A DNA stretch of 19,764 nt from positions 1 through 19,764 of the forward strand of contig CAZFXZ010000012.1 in NCBI GenBank assembly GCA_964523165.1. Direction: 5' to 3'. Position 1 is the first letter of the stretch, and each line of letters begins with the position of its first letter. The notes below the pieces were generated by a model. The model was not told the origin of the DNA. It worked only from the letters and a program-made list of their open reading frames with translations, and made no database searches. The translations under genes were made by a program, and so were the position numbers. This document shows, piece by piece, positions 1 to 7,396 of this stretch. This stretch comes from CAZFXZ01 sp964523165 (GTDB lineage: Bacteria > Patescibacteriota > Patescibacteriia > JACRDY01).

Positions 1-1315
1 GAAGCAATTGCTCGCGACTCAACAATCTCAGAGCCTGCTCAAAATCGCCTGGTGAGCTTTTGCCGCGCTCAAGACCGATCGCCAATCTTTCAACGGCGAG
101 AAAAATATCCCGAACTTCTTTGTGCCAGCGATCTTGGGCGACTGTACGCCCGCTAGACGTCCGGGTTTGGCCGGGGATGAAAGCGGCCAAACTTTTGCCA
201 CGCTCAGCCGCCGACAAACGACCACCTTTGCGGCTCAAGACATGCTGACGAAATTCCCCCAGAGCTTTTTTGACGACTTGGGGATTGGGAATAGCCGTCA
301 GCCTCAAAGCCTCTTGGATCGAAATATTTCCGACCTGAGGCATGATCTCATCGATCACGTCGTCTGGCAGTTTGGCCAACGGCAAAACTTGACTCAACCA
401 ACCCGTAGACCGACCGAAAGTTTTGGCGATCTCGGCCAACGTCATTTCCGGATGATCGTTGGCCCAGCGAGCCGCTTCCAGAGCGATCTCCAGGAAGTTG
501 TTGGGCGCCTGGCCGATATTGCCGACCACCATGACGTGGCGGAAAACTCTGTCCGACGTCTGGAGCGGCATGACATGAGCCGTGATTTCCGTCAGGCCCA
601 ACTGTTGTGCGGCCCGCCAGCGACGTTCACCGTCGCAGATTTCGTACAGACCATCGGCCAGCTCTCTGACCACGATCTGACGCAGGACGCCGCTGTCAGC
701 GATCGTGCCGGCCAGCTCATCAATGCTGCGCTGACTGAAATCGGGCGAGCGCGGATGGCGGATCTGACCACCGCGAGCCGGTATGATCGAGCTCAAAGCC
801 AAGCTTTGGATCGGATAGGCGCTCAAATCGATCTTGGGCTTTTTGGCGCTTAAGGGATCCGGCGGCGCGCTGGCGTCGACCGGAGCGACCGGCACCCGAT
901 TGGTGCTGATCAGGCCGATCAGTTTGGACCATTTCTGATCTTCAACCAAGGGATTGAAGATAAAGACCCGCCGACCGGGCCGGTCATAGTAGACCAGTCG
1001 TGGCTGCTCCGGACTGCTGTCCGGTATTTTGGTGGCGTTGTGGATTTGCATTATCACACGCCGACCGGCAGTGTCATTGACCAGCTCGTGAATATTGACC
1101 ACCACGGCGACCCTGACCTGCTGACCGTTATGCCCGACCTCGGACATGACGGCCTGAGAAATCAGCCATTTGTAGAGCTCGCCGAACTGGCCGTCGGCAA
1201 AAGCCTGACGCAAAATCCGGCTGTTGCGCAGTACCCTCTGACTGCAGTCCCGACACGAGACTCGCAGGTCAAACCCCCCACCGACAATGATCTCGCTGCC
1301 ATGACGGCACTGCAT
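1..1315 (-). CDS. ParB/RepB/Spo0J-family protein with Cys/His N-terminal extension (3' end beyond window)
   Basis: Translating the minus strand from ATG 1315 gives 438 open codons to the window edge, so the C-terminus is missing. Residues about 170-260 form a ParB N-terminal domain: IIPARGGQIRHPR stands where ParB box I normally is, and GERRWRAA (229-236) is the classic box II nucleotide-binding motif. A helix-turn-helix follows near 292-311 (LAEIAKTFGRSTGWLSQVL). The ENxQR motif is degenerate (GNIGQ, 265-269). Residues 1-165 are not a normal ParB part: C3, H5, C21 and C24 could bind zinc, followed by helical and beta-rich sequence I do not recognise. The start is fixed by AGGAGG five bases upstream. 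The gene is GC-rich; by my count Gln is 18 CAG to 9 CAA, unlike the neighbouring uvrD-like gene. ParB proteins bind DNA and usually act in segregation; no ParA is visible, so a regulator role is equally possible. The long plus-strand ORFs here are shadows. Confidence 0.85.
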   Translation of the reverse strand, partial: MQCRHGSEIIVGGGFDLRVSCRDCSQRVLRNSRILRQAFADGQFGELYKWLISQAVMSEVGHNGQQVRVAVVVNIHELVNDTAGRRVIMQIHNATKIPDSSPEQPRLVYYDRPGRRVFIFNPLVEDQKWSKLIGLISTNRVPVAPVDASAPPDPLSAKKPKIDLSAYPIQSLALSSIIPARGGQIRHPRSPDFSQRSIDELAGTIADSGVLRQIVVRELADGLYEICDGERRWRAAQQLGLTEITAHVMPLQTSDRVFRHVMVVGNIGQAPNNFLEIALEAARWANDHPEMTLAEIAKTFGRSTGWLSQVLPLAKLPDDVIDEIMPQVGNISIQEALRLTAIPNPQVVKKALGEFRQHVLSRKGGRLSAAERGKSLAAFIPGQTRTSSGRTVAQDRWHKEVRDIFLAVERLAIGLERGKSSPGDFEQALRLLSREQLL

Positions 1316-1320
1316 GATCG

Positions 1321-1326
1321 CCTCCT
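1321..1326 (-). promoter_or_regulatory. Strong Shine-Dalgarno of the ParB-like gene
   Basis: AGGAGG followed by CGATC and then ATG 1315 matches the 16S anti-SD almost throughout. It decides the start codon and contrasts with the absence of an SD at most other genes here. Confidence 0.85.
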
Positions 1327-1389
1327 AGAATTGGTGTGAAATTGGATATGAAAAGAGCGGTCTAAAACCCCTCCCGTTTACCACCCCCT

Positions 1390-1418
1390 ATATTAACTAA
1401 ACCGCACGAAAATCGCAA
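1390..1418 (-). promoter_or_regulatory. Putative sigma70-type promoter of the ParB-like gene
   Basis: TTGCGA (1413-1418), a 17-base spacer and TAATAT (1390-1395) lie inside and just after the last codons of the uvrD-like gene. The predicted leader of about 65 bases is G-rich near its 5' end (GGGGGTGG, GGGAGGGG). The same -35 hexamer and spacing occur before the tandem winged-helix gene. Confidence 0.5.
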
Positions 1419-4324
1419 ATGTCTCGAAAATCACAGTGCTGGCAAATTTGCGGATTGGCCGTAGCCGTAAAATCCTGAGTTTTTATTTTATCAATCGTGG
1501 TAATAATTTTTTTCTTAATATTTTCTTCGTCTTTAGCCGTGCCAATAAAGCGCAAAGCTTGTTGTTCTTCGATATAATAATAAGTTAAATATTTCGGCTG
1601 CAAACCAAAAGCTTCTTTGGCGGCAAGCTGATAAATCAACAGCTGATCTTTGTCAACATCGGCGACCTTATCTTTAGCTCGACCGGTTTTGTAATCTATA
1701 ATTTCCACTCCGTCGTCGACTAAATCTAGTCGATCAATACGGCCGCCAATTTGATAGTCACCGATTTTTATAGCAAACGGTGCCTCTAGACGAATAGGCC
1801 GCGGAGTTTGTTTAACCAATAAAGCATGATAAGTCGTTAAGATTTTTTTGCCTTTATCATAATATTGTTTTTTAACTTGCAAATCTTCATACCAGTCGTC
1901 AACCCAGCAGTCGTCATAAATTTCCAAAAGCTTTTTAAGTGGTGGCAAATCGGGCTGGGCTTTAAACAGATCACCTTGACGACCATCGCGACCGTTTATC
2001 ATCAAACTAAAAAACTTCTGCAAGGTGTTGTGAATACTAGTGCCAAAACTAAAATTACTTTTACCAAAAGTCGGTATTTTTAAAACATAGGCGTATTTAT
2101 ACTGCAAGGGACATTTTTGATAAGAAGATAGTTGAGAAAAAGCAAATTTTTTTGGCAAAGGCAAATTTGGTAACTTTTCTGCAGTTACTTCTTGATTATC
2201 ATCGGTCTTAATTAATCTGTCGGTTGATTGAGTGGTTGACTCTTGGCTTGTCAAGCCAAGCTCCTCAATAAAGCGTGATGGTCGTCGAGCTCTAGACCCA
2301 CCATAATCTTTGGCCGCACTGAGGTATAAAGCTTTTTTAGCCCGAGTCAAAGCCACATACATCAGCCGCCTTTCTTCAGCCAAATGAATGTCGCCACTGG
2401 GCAAAATCTCGTTGATCAAATCGTCTGGTAATTCAATCGGCTCATGGCGTTCGATAGAAGGAAAACGTAAATGCACTAAATTGGGGATAAAAACTTGTTC
2501 AAATTCCAAACCCTTGGCGGCATGAATAGTCATGAGACGAATAACGTCCGGTCCGGCTTCAATATCAAATTCCAAACTACCTTCTTCGCCGGCACTACGT
2601 TCTAATTCTAAACGTTGTAAAAACTTTTTTAGCGTTGGCTGATCACCATCTTCTTCAAAACGTTTTAATTTATCATAAAACTGTCGCAAGTAAGCAATAT
2701 TTTGTCTAGCCATGGACGTTTCCACATCTTTATATTGATCTAGTAAACCAGTTTGATTTAAAACGGCAATATAAACTTCGCTGGGTTTTTTGTGTCGAGC
2801 CTGTTCGCTATGTTGGCTAATCAAATCCAATAAACGCTTGGCGGCTTGTAAAGTTTTGTCAGCATAACCACCTTCAGCCTCAGCTTGTTGCAGGCTATGA
2901 TACAACGAACGAGATTTGGCTTTGGCCCGATGACTGAGATTGACTAAATCATCAGCCGAAATTTGCCAAATCGGCCAATTTAAAACTCGCCACAAGGCCG
3001 GACTTTCATGATAGTTGTCCAATAATTTTAAATAAGACACGACGTCCAAAATCACTTCTTTGCCGTATAGACCACGCAAAGCAAAAAATTGATAGGGCAA
3101 GCCGGCCCGTTCTAAAGCGGCGATAAAAGGTTTAGCTTGATTGTTAGCCCGCAACAAAATGGCAAAATCAGACCAGCGCGACTGCGGATCATTTTTTTTA
3201 ATTTCTAATATTTTCTCAATCAAGCCCGTAGTTTCTGCGGCGCCAGTATTATAAAACTGGTAATCAATCTGGCCGACAGCATTTTGATGAGCGGTTAGCC
3301 GTTTATCTATCTTTTGACCAGGCGCTACTTCCAAACGATCCGGGTTGTTGTGCTGAATAAATTGATAAGCCACATCTAAAATATTTTGCCCGGAACGATA
3401 ATTGTCAGTCAGCACTACGGTTTGAGTTTTTTTATAATCGCCACGAAATTCCAAAATATTACTGACCGAAGCGCCACGAAAACGATAAATAGCCTGATCG
3501 TCATCGCCAACAACCGTGATATTATCTTGCGGTTTAGCCAAAAGCTTCAGTAGTTGATACTGCGCCCAATTGGTATCTTGAAACTCGTCAACTAAAATAT
3601 ACTTAAACTGCCCTTGATATTGTTTTAAGATATTAGGGCGTTGTTGAAAAAGCTGTAAAGTGTAATTAATAAGATCACCAAAATCTAAGGCATTATTATC
3701 AACTAACAGTTGTTGATAAACACCATAAGCCTCGGCTACCTCAGCCAAACGCTCAATTTCTTGGGCATCACCATCGTCGATATTTTTAGTTTTTTTGCGT
3801 CGGCGTTGTTGTTTTGTGACCCATTTTAGATAATCAACAGCACTAACCGCCTCATCTTTAGCTCGTGAAAAATGTGATAATAAAGCATGAATAAATTTAG
3901 TCGGGTTGCCCAAAGGCTTATAATATTGCAAATTAAACTTATCCAAATGATCGTGAACTAGCAACCACTGACTAGTACTATCCAAAACTTTAAAATCGGT
4001 CGGCAAGCCGATGTCCAAACCATGGGCTTGTAAAATACGCTGACAAAAAGCGTGAAAAGTCGAAATCCACAAATCCGTATAGCCATAGGGCAAAAGTTGC
4101 AACACTCGATCTTCCATTTCTTCAGCTGCTTTATCCGTAAAGGTCACCGCCAAAATTTCTTCGGGTTTAGCCAAACCCTGAGTGACCAACCAAGCAAAAC
4201 GTTGGGTCAAAACTGTCGTCTTACCCGTGCCGGCGCCGGCCACAATTAACAAAGGTCCGTTGCTGTGAGCAACGGCCTGTTGTTGGGCGCTATTGAGATT
4301 TTTGGTAATTTGCCCGACGTCCAT
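1397..4324 (-). CDS. UvrD/PcrA-type SF1A helicase fused to a RecB/AddB-like FeS nuclease
   Basis: The 975-aa protein carries the UvrD motifs in order: AGAGTGKT (29-36, Walker A), DEFQDTN, GDDDQAIYRFRG, TDNYRSG, TIHAAKGLEF and VALTRAKK. The last about 240 residues form a PD-(D/E)XK nuclease with D864, D877 and K879 (IDYKTG) and a downstream QLLIYQ motif. C738 and the terminal C961-x2-C964-x5-C970 match the split 4Fe-4S ligand set of AddB and Cas4 nucleases. This predicts an ATP-driven DNA translocase/nuclease for double-strand-break repair in the cytoplasm, combining parts that AddAB spreads over two subunits. No AddB partner is visible. The gene starts 23 bases after lexA without an SD, so co-transcription and SOS control are likely. 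It could also be annotated simply as UvrD/PcrA or AddA-like. Confidence 0.93.
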   Translation of the reverse strand: MDVGQITKNLNSAQQQAVAHSNGPLLIVAGAGTGKTTVLTQRFAWLVTQGLAKPEEILAVTFTDKAAEEMEDRVLQLLPYGYTDLWISTFHAFCQRILQAHGLDIGLPTDFKVLDSTSQWLLVHDHLDKFNLQYYKPLGNPTKFIHALLSHFSRAKDEAVSAVDYLKWVTKQQRRRKKTKNIDDGDAQEIERLAEVAEAYGVYQQLLVDNNALDFGDLINYTLQLFQQRPNILKQYQGQFKYILVDEFQDTNWAQYQLLKLLAKPQDNITVVGDDDQAIYRFRGASVSNILEFRGDYKKTQTVVLTDNYRSGQNILDVAYQFIQHNNPDRLEVAPGQKIDKRLTAHQNAVGQIDYQFYNTGAAETTGLIEKILEIKKNDPQSRWSDFAILLRANNQAKPFIAALERAGLPYQFFALRGLYGKEVILDVVSYLKLLDNYHESPALWRVLNWPIWQISADDLVNLSHRAKAKSRSLYHSLQQAEAEGGYADKTLQAAKRLLDLISQHSEQARHKKPSEVYIAVLNQTGLLDQYKDVETSMARQNIAYLRQFYDKLKRFEEDGDQPTLKKFLQRLELERSAGEEGSLEFDIEAGPDVIRLMTIHAAKGLEFEQVFIPNLVHLRFPSIERHEPIELPDDLINEILPSGDIHLAEERRLMYVALTRAKKALYLSAAKDYGGSRARRPSRFIEELGLTSQESTTQSTDRLIKTDDNQEVTAEKLPNLPLPKKFAFSQLSSYQKCPLQYKYAYVLKIPTFGKSNFSFGTSIHNTLQKFFSLMINGRDGRQGDLFKAQPDLPPLKKLLEIYDDCWVDDWYEDLQVKKQYYDKGKKILTTYHALLVKQTPRPIRLEAPFAIKIGDYQIGGRIDRLDLVDDGVEIIDYKTGRAKDKVADVDKDQLLIYQLAAKEAFGLQPKYLTYYYIEEQQALRFIGTAKDEENIKKKIITTIDKIKTQDFTATANPQICQHCDFRDICDFRAV

Positions 4325-4347
4325 AACCAGAGTATAGTAGCAAAAAA

Positions 4348-4968
4348 TTAGACTCGTTTGAAATTGCGGATCACCGCTCGGACGACACCTTGTATTAACG
4401 GATCTGAAACATAAATTGGCGCGTAGGCCGGGTTGGCTGGTTGTAAGCGGATGCGGCCGGCTTCACGATAAAACTTTTTTAACGTGGCATAAGCGTTATC
4501 GAGTAAGGCCACGACCGTGTCACCATTATTGGGACTAGGATTTCTCTCGACAACCACATAATCACCATCCAAAATACCATCGTCGCGCATACTGTCACCT
4601 TTGACTTGCAAAACATAAGTGTTGGGCTTATTGACCACCAAACTGGCCGGCACGGCAATTGTTTCGGGATTGGCGATGGCCTCGATCGGCTCACCAGCGG
4701 CAATCATACCCAAAAGTGGCAAATTGATAATTTCACCAATTACCGTATCTTCATCAGTCGGCGCTAATTCAATTGAACGAGATTGGCCAAAATCACGTCG
4801 CAAATAGCCCTTGTCTTGTAAAGTTGAAACGTGTTGATGGACGGTGGCTTGCGAAGACAATTCAAAATGCGTGGCAATTTCCCGCAAACTGGGAAAATAG
4901 CCATAACCAGAACTATAGTCTTTAATAAAGTCTAAAATTTCTTTTTGACGCTTAGTCAGAGGTTTCAT
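4348..4968 (-). CDS. lexA: LexA, SOS-response repressor and autoprotease
   Basis: From ATG 4968 the protein has 206 residues, the usual LexA length. Residues 1-66 are the winged-helix DNA-binding domain (PSLREIATHFELSSQATVHQHV). The scissile bond is A91-G92 (MIAAGEP), and the catalytic dyad is S126 (KGDSMRDDG) and K164 (ATLKKF), so cleavage should be intact. An in-frame GTG at 4998 would add ten residues, but it lies inside the promoter spacer, so I reject it. There is no SD, and the -10 box ends twelve bases before the ATG, predicting a leader of only about six bases. LexA represses damage-response genes, normally including itself; the helicase-nuclease gene behind it is the likely co-regulated partner. 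Confidence 0.96.
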   Translation of the reverse strand: MKPLTKRQKEILDFIKDYSSGYGYFPSLREIATHFELSSQATVHQHVSTLQDKGYLRRDFGQSRSIELAPTDEDTVIGEIINLPLLGMIAAGEPIEAIANPETIAVPASLVVNKPNTYVLQVKGDSMRDDGILDGDYVVVERNPSPNNGDTVVALLDNAYATLKKFYREAGRIRLQPANPAYAPIYVSDPLIQGVVRAVIRNFKRV

Positions 4969-4980
4969 ATTTATACTACT

Positions 4981-5009
4981 ATTATACCGAACAAACACCG
5001 AAACAACAA
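4981..5009 (-). promoter_or_regulatory. lexA promoter with candidate direct-repeat LexA operator
   Basis: TTGTTG (5004-5009), exactly 17 bases, then a perfect TATAAT (4981-4986). The spacer holds TTTCGGT and GTTCGGT with an 11-base period, an arrangement like the GTTC-N7-GTTC operators of alphaproteobacterial LexA. The operator role is inference. Confidence 0.75.
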
Positions 5010-5013
5010 TAAG

Positions 5014-5022
5014 TTATCCACA
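5014..5022 (+). other. Isolated DnaA-box-like nonamer
   Basis: TTATCCACA matches the DnaA box consensus exactly and lies just upstream of the lexA -35. I saw no cluster of boxes or AT-rich unwinding element, so this is not evidence for an origin and may be chance. Confidence 0.25.
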
Positions 5023-5027
5023 ATAAT

Positions 5028-5051
5028 AAAAAAATCCCAAACTAGTTGGGA
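5028..5051 (-). terminator. Intrinsic terminator behind the first carbonic-anhydrase-like gene
   Basis: Perfect 6-bp stem TCCCAA/TTGGGA with a 5-base loop, followed on the minus strand by seven T. It ends the 5467-5069 transcript and separates it from the lexA promoter. Confidence 0.85.
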
Positions 5052-5068
5052 AAAAACAGATTTCTCGA

Positions 5069-5467
5069 TCAGATGGCCATCGACAGCGGCCGAACCGCCT
5101 CGAGAGAAACCTGATCATCATTGCCGATCACGCAGATGTAAGGTTCAACACTCACATCCACGTATCTTTCGCGAATCATGGCCGCGGCCGTTTGCAACTG
5201 TTTGGCGTGATGGTCGATATGATTGTCTTGACCGTAGGCCAAACAGTCGGTGTGGTTGAACAACACCACTCGGCTGACCCCGTGGGACACGACAGCGATG
5301 CGGATGTTTTTCCAGATTGCCTCGACATCGTCGATGATGTCCTTTACTCCACCGGCGTGACTGACGCGATCGTAGTCGCCCGGTCGGCAATTGGCCGCGA
5401 TCCAGTCGTCGACAATCGCCTGAATGCGGCTGTCGATACAATGAATAACGATCGTGCTGCAAGTCAA
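5069..5467 (-). CDS. Compact beta-carbonic-anhydrase-like protein (paralogue 1)
   Basis: 132 aa from TTG 5467, a start fixed by AGGAGG five bases upstream. The zinc-site pattern of beta-class carbonic anhydrases is complete: C10-x-D12-x-R14 (HCIDSR) and H72-x2-C75 (NHTDC). A GD-YDRVSHAG stretch corresponds to the usual PGD...RNAG, and HGV-RVVLFNH to the GVK-I-V-GH strand. The expected reaction is CO2 hydration to bicarbonate and a proton in the cytoplasm, but the protein is about 130 aa, shorter than the usual roughly 170-220, and the Gly after the last Cys is Leu, so activity is not certain. It has its own promoter and terminator, and is GC-richer than the related gene at 5977-5582, from which it has diverged strongly. 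Confidence 0.75.
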   Translation of the reverse strand: MTCSTIVIHCIDSRIQAIVDDWIAANCRPGDYDRVSHAGGVKDIIDDVEAIWKNIRIAVVSHGVSRVVLFNHTDCLAYGQDNHIDHHAKQLQTAAAMIRERYVDVSVEPYICVIGNDDQVSLEAVRPLSMAI

Positions 5468-5472
5468 GGCAC

Positions 5473-5478
5473 CCTCCT
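5473..5478 (-). promoter_or_regulatory. Shine-Dalgarno deciding a TTG start
   Basis: AGGAGG lies five bases before TTG 5467 and supports that start over any internal codon. Confidence 0.8.
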
Positions 5479-5497
5479 ATTAAAAATGTTGTAGAAA

Positions 5498-5526
5498 ATT
5501 TTACAGCCAAACATCAAAAATGTCAA
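5498..5526 (-). promoter_or_regulatory. Consensus sigma70-type promoter of carbonic-anhydrase-like paralogue 1
   Basis: Perfect TTGACA (5521-5526), a 17-base spacer and TAAAAT (5498-5503). The start of transcription should be near 5490, giving a leader of about 22 bases with the SD. Confidence 0.85.
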
Positions 5527-5540
5527 GATATTTTTTAATC

Positions 5541-5571
5541 AAAAAACGCCTGGTTTTATCAGACGTTTTTT
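5541..5571 (-). terminator. Intrinsic terminator of the atp-antiporter-carbonic anhydrase operon
   Basis: Stem AACGTCTG/CAGGCGTT read on the minus strand, with one G-U pair, a 7-base loop and flanking A/T pairs, followed by a T run. It lies directly after the stop of the gene at 5582. Confidence 0.85.
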
Positions 5572-5581
5572 TGTTGGAATG

Positions 5582-5977
5582 TTAGGCAATGGCCTGAAAG
5601 GTTATCTGACCATCATCGGCCAAAGCCGCTAGCCATTTTTCGATGGTGACACTAGGATATTTGCTAGCTAATTTATCAGCCGCTAGACGAAGTTGATTGG
5701 CGTGAAAATTTTGATCATCGGGCTGAGCTCCGCCGTAGGCTCCACAATCAGTATGATTAACTAAAATTATTTTACCGACACTGTGTAAATTGATGGCCAC
5801 GTCGATGTCTCGCATCACCGAAGACGAAATATCCTCGACAATATCTTTAGCCGCTCCGGCGTGACCGGCTCGATCACAATCCCCCGTCAAACCTCGCTCT
5901 TGCAACCAATTATCAATGGCGGCTTGAAAGCGAAAATCAATACAATGGACGACGATGGCTGAACACTTATGGGACAT
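5582..5977 (-). CDS. Compact beta-carbonic-anhydrase-like protein (paralogue 2, last gene of atp operon)
   Basis: 131 aa. The beta-carbonic anhydrase ligands are present as C12-x-D14-x-R16 (HCIDFR) and H75-x2-C78 (NHTDCGAYGG), with a GDCDRAGHAGAAKD stretch between them. The Gly after the last Cys is kept, making this the more canonical of the two copies. It starts three bases after the antiporter stop with no SD, so it should be translated from the ATP synthase operon transcript. The likely job is interconversion of CO2 and bicarbonate with release or uptake of a proton next to proton-coupled membrane machines. It is short for the family, so a related non-enzymatic role cannot be excluded. 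Confidence 0.8.
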   Translation of the reverse strand: MSHKCSAIVVHCIDFRFQAAIDNWLQERGLTGDCDRAGHAGAAKDIVEDISSSVMRDIDVAINLHSVGKIILVNHTDCGAYGGAQPDDQNFHANQLRLAADKLASKYPSVTIEKWLAALADDGQITFQAIA

Positions 5978-5980
5978 ATT

Positions 5981-7372
5981 TTAAGCGCTTACTTTTTTTA
6001 ATAAACTTGTCAAAATAAACGGCGGGATCAAAGTGGACAAAATAACCATAATCACGATGACCGAATAAATCGCCGGCGTAACCACACCCAACGCCGCCCC
6101 GACCGAAGCAAATATTAGACCAACTTCACCGCGCGGGATCATGCCCACACCAATAACGGCTTTATTGAATTTTTCTTTACCACCCAAAACTCCGACAGCA
6201 GAAAATAATTTGCCAATAAAGGCGATGATTGTCACCGCCAAGGCAATTAATAATACTTGTGGATCAAGAAAGGTTTGTAAATCAACTTGCATACCAGTAT
6301 AGACAAAAAAGATCGGTACCAAAAAGTGAGCAATATCTTCGATTAATTCTTCGACATGACGATGTTGATGATGGTCAATTTCTTTTTCTAATTTTTCTTT
6401 AAACTCTGGATTGCAATCTTGATCAGTAGACAATTCACGCAAGCGTTCGGCAAAGGTTGTGTTTTTAAACCAACGAAAATGGACCGGATCCAAAACCAAA
6501 CCGGCGGCAAAAGCCCCGACGATCGGCGCTAAACCAACCAGACCGGCCAAATAAGCAAAAGTCAAACAAAACGACAACGCTAAGCCAACTTTCATACCGA
6601 TACCAGAATGGATTTTTGATAAATATTTTCCCAACTGCGGGGCTAATAAACTCCCGACAACGATTGCTCCGACTAAAAATAAAATGGCTTTGGCGGAAAT
6701 TAAACCGATTTGGCCAAAGCTGACCGAGCCAACCGCCACAACCGCCGAGACGACCGCCAAAATCAATAAACCAATAACATCATCAATAACCGCCGCACCC
6801 AAAACAACTTGAGCTTCTTTAGTTTGAAGCTTTTTTAGATCTTTAAAAACTCGAGCCGTAATACCAACCGAAGTCGCCGTCAAAGTCGCACCGATAAAAA
6901 GATAAGTGTTAACACCTTGACCGGGGAAAAATATCGGACCTAAGGCATAGCCCAAAACAAATGGGGCCACGACACCACAAACTGCTACCAAAAAAGCCCG
7001 TAAACCAACTTTACGCATCTGTGTAATATTACTTTCCAAGCCAATTTGGAAAAGCAAAATCACCACACCCAATTCTGACAAAAAAGCTACGAACTCGTTG
7101 TGTTTAATAGCTTCAAAAAAATGCCAACCAAATAAAGCCAAGTTGCCCAATATAATACCGACGATTAATTCACCCAACACTGGTGGCTGACCAATTTTTT
7201 CTACCAAGCCGCCGATTTTAGAAGCTAAAACAATTATGGCTAAAAATAAAAAAACGATCGTAAAAGCCCCATGTCCTTCTTCTGACTCAGCAACCTGCTG
7301 GCAAGCCAAAGTTACGACTGGCAAAAAAAACAACAAGCCGCAAGCTAAAACGCTTAATATTTTTTTTAGCAT
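5981..7372 (-). CDS. CPA2-family Na+(K+)/H+ antiporter, NapA/KefB-like
   Basis: 463 aa with about a dozen hydrophobic segments. D197-D198 in AAVIDDVIGL is the acidic pair of electrogenic NapA-type exchangers, K388 (GKLF) may match the conserved helix-10 lysine, and MIPRGEVGLIFAS (411-423) is a family signature. Residues 1-23 look like a signal peptide or extra N-terminal helix. A hydrophilic loop at about 300-348 contains a histidine cluster (DHHQHRH, 333-339). There is no KTN/TrkA nucleotide domain at the C-terminus, unlike many Kef proteins. The gene sits 24 bases behind atpC in the same direction. It should exchange Na+ or K+ for protons across the membrane, contributing to pH and sodium homeostasis. 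Ion choice cannot be read from sequence alone. Confidence 0.9.
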   Translation of the reverse strand: MLKKILSVLACGLLFFLPVVTLACQQVAESEEGHGAFTIVFLFLAIIVLASKIGGLVEKIGQPPVLGELIVGIILGNLALFGWHFFEAIKHNEFVAFLSELGVVILLFQIGLESNITQMRKVGLRAFLVAVCGVVAPFVLGYALGPIFFPGQGVNTYLFIGATLTATSVGITARVFKDLKKLQTKEAQVVLGAAVIDDVIGLLILAVVSAVVAVGSVSFGQIGLISAKAILFLVGAIVVGSLLAPQLGKYLSKIHSGIGMKVGLALSFCLTFAYLAGLVGLAPIVGAFAAGLVLDPVHFRWFKNTTFAERLRELSTDQDCNPEFKEKLEKEIDHHQHRHVEELIEDIAHFLVPIFFVYTGMQVDLQTFLDPQVLLIALAVTIIAFIGKLFSAVGVLGGKEKFNKAVIGVGMIPRGEVGLIFASVGAALGVVTPAIYSVIVIMVILSTLIPPFILTSLLKKVSA

Positions 7373-7396
7373 AAGCTTATTTATTTTTATTGTTTA

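Noticed and set aside
122..853. 243-codon plus-strand open frame
   Set aside because: It is antisense to the ParB-like gene, whose minus-strand translation has clear ParB motifs, a strong SD and a promoter. The plus frame has no recognisable domain.
1040..1339. 99-codon plus-strand open frame
   Set aside because: Antisense to the N-terminal part of the ParB-like gene; no SD and no recognisable motif.
1326..1396. G-quadruplex or riboswitch in the ParB-like leader
   Set aside because: There are only three runs of three or more G plus one GG, and the possible pairing between GGTAAAC and GTTTTAGACC needs bulges. Not enough to claim a structured regulator.
4325..4347. Separate promoter for the helicase-nuclease gene (TATACT before its ATG)
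   Set aside because: No -35 at suitable spacing; the 23-base gap behind lexA fits simple co-transcription.
5014..5022. Replication origin near lexA, given a DnaA box and a ParB-like gene in the window
   Set aside because: Only a single DnaA-box match was seen, all genes point the same way with no visible strand switch, and dnaA/dnaN/parA are absent.
7316..7372. Lipoprotein signal at the N-terminus of the antiporter (TLAC)
   Set aside because: The residue at -3 is Thr and at -2 Leu, which does not fit the lipobox; a plain signal peptide or extra helix is more likely.
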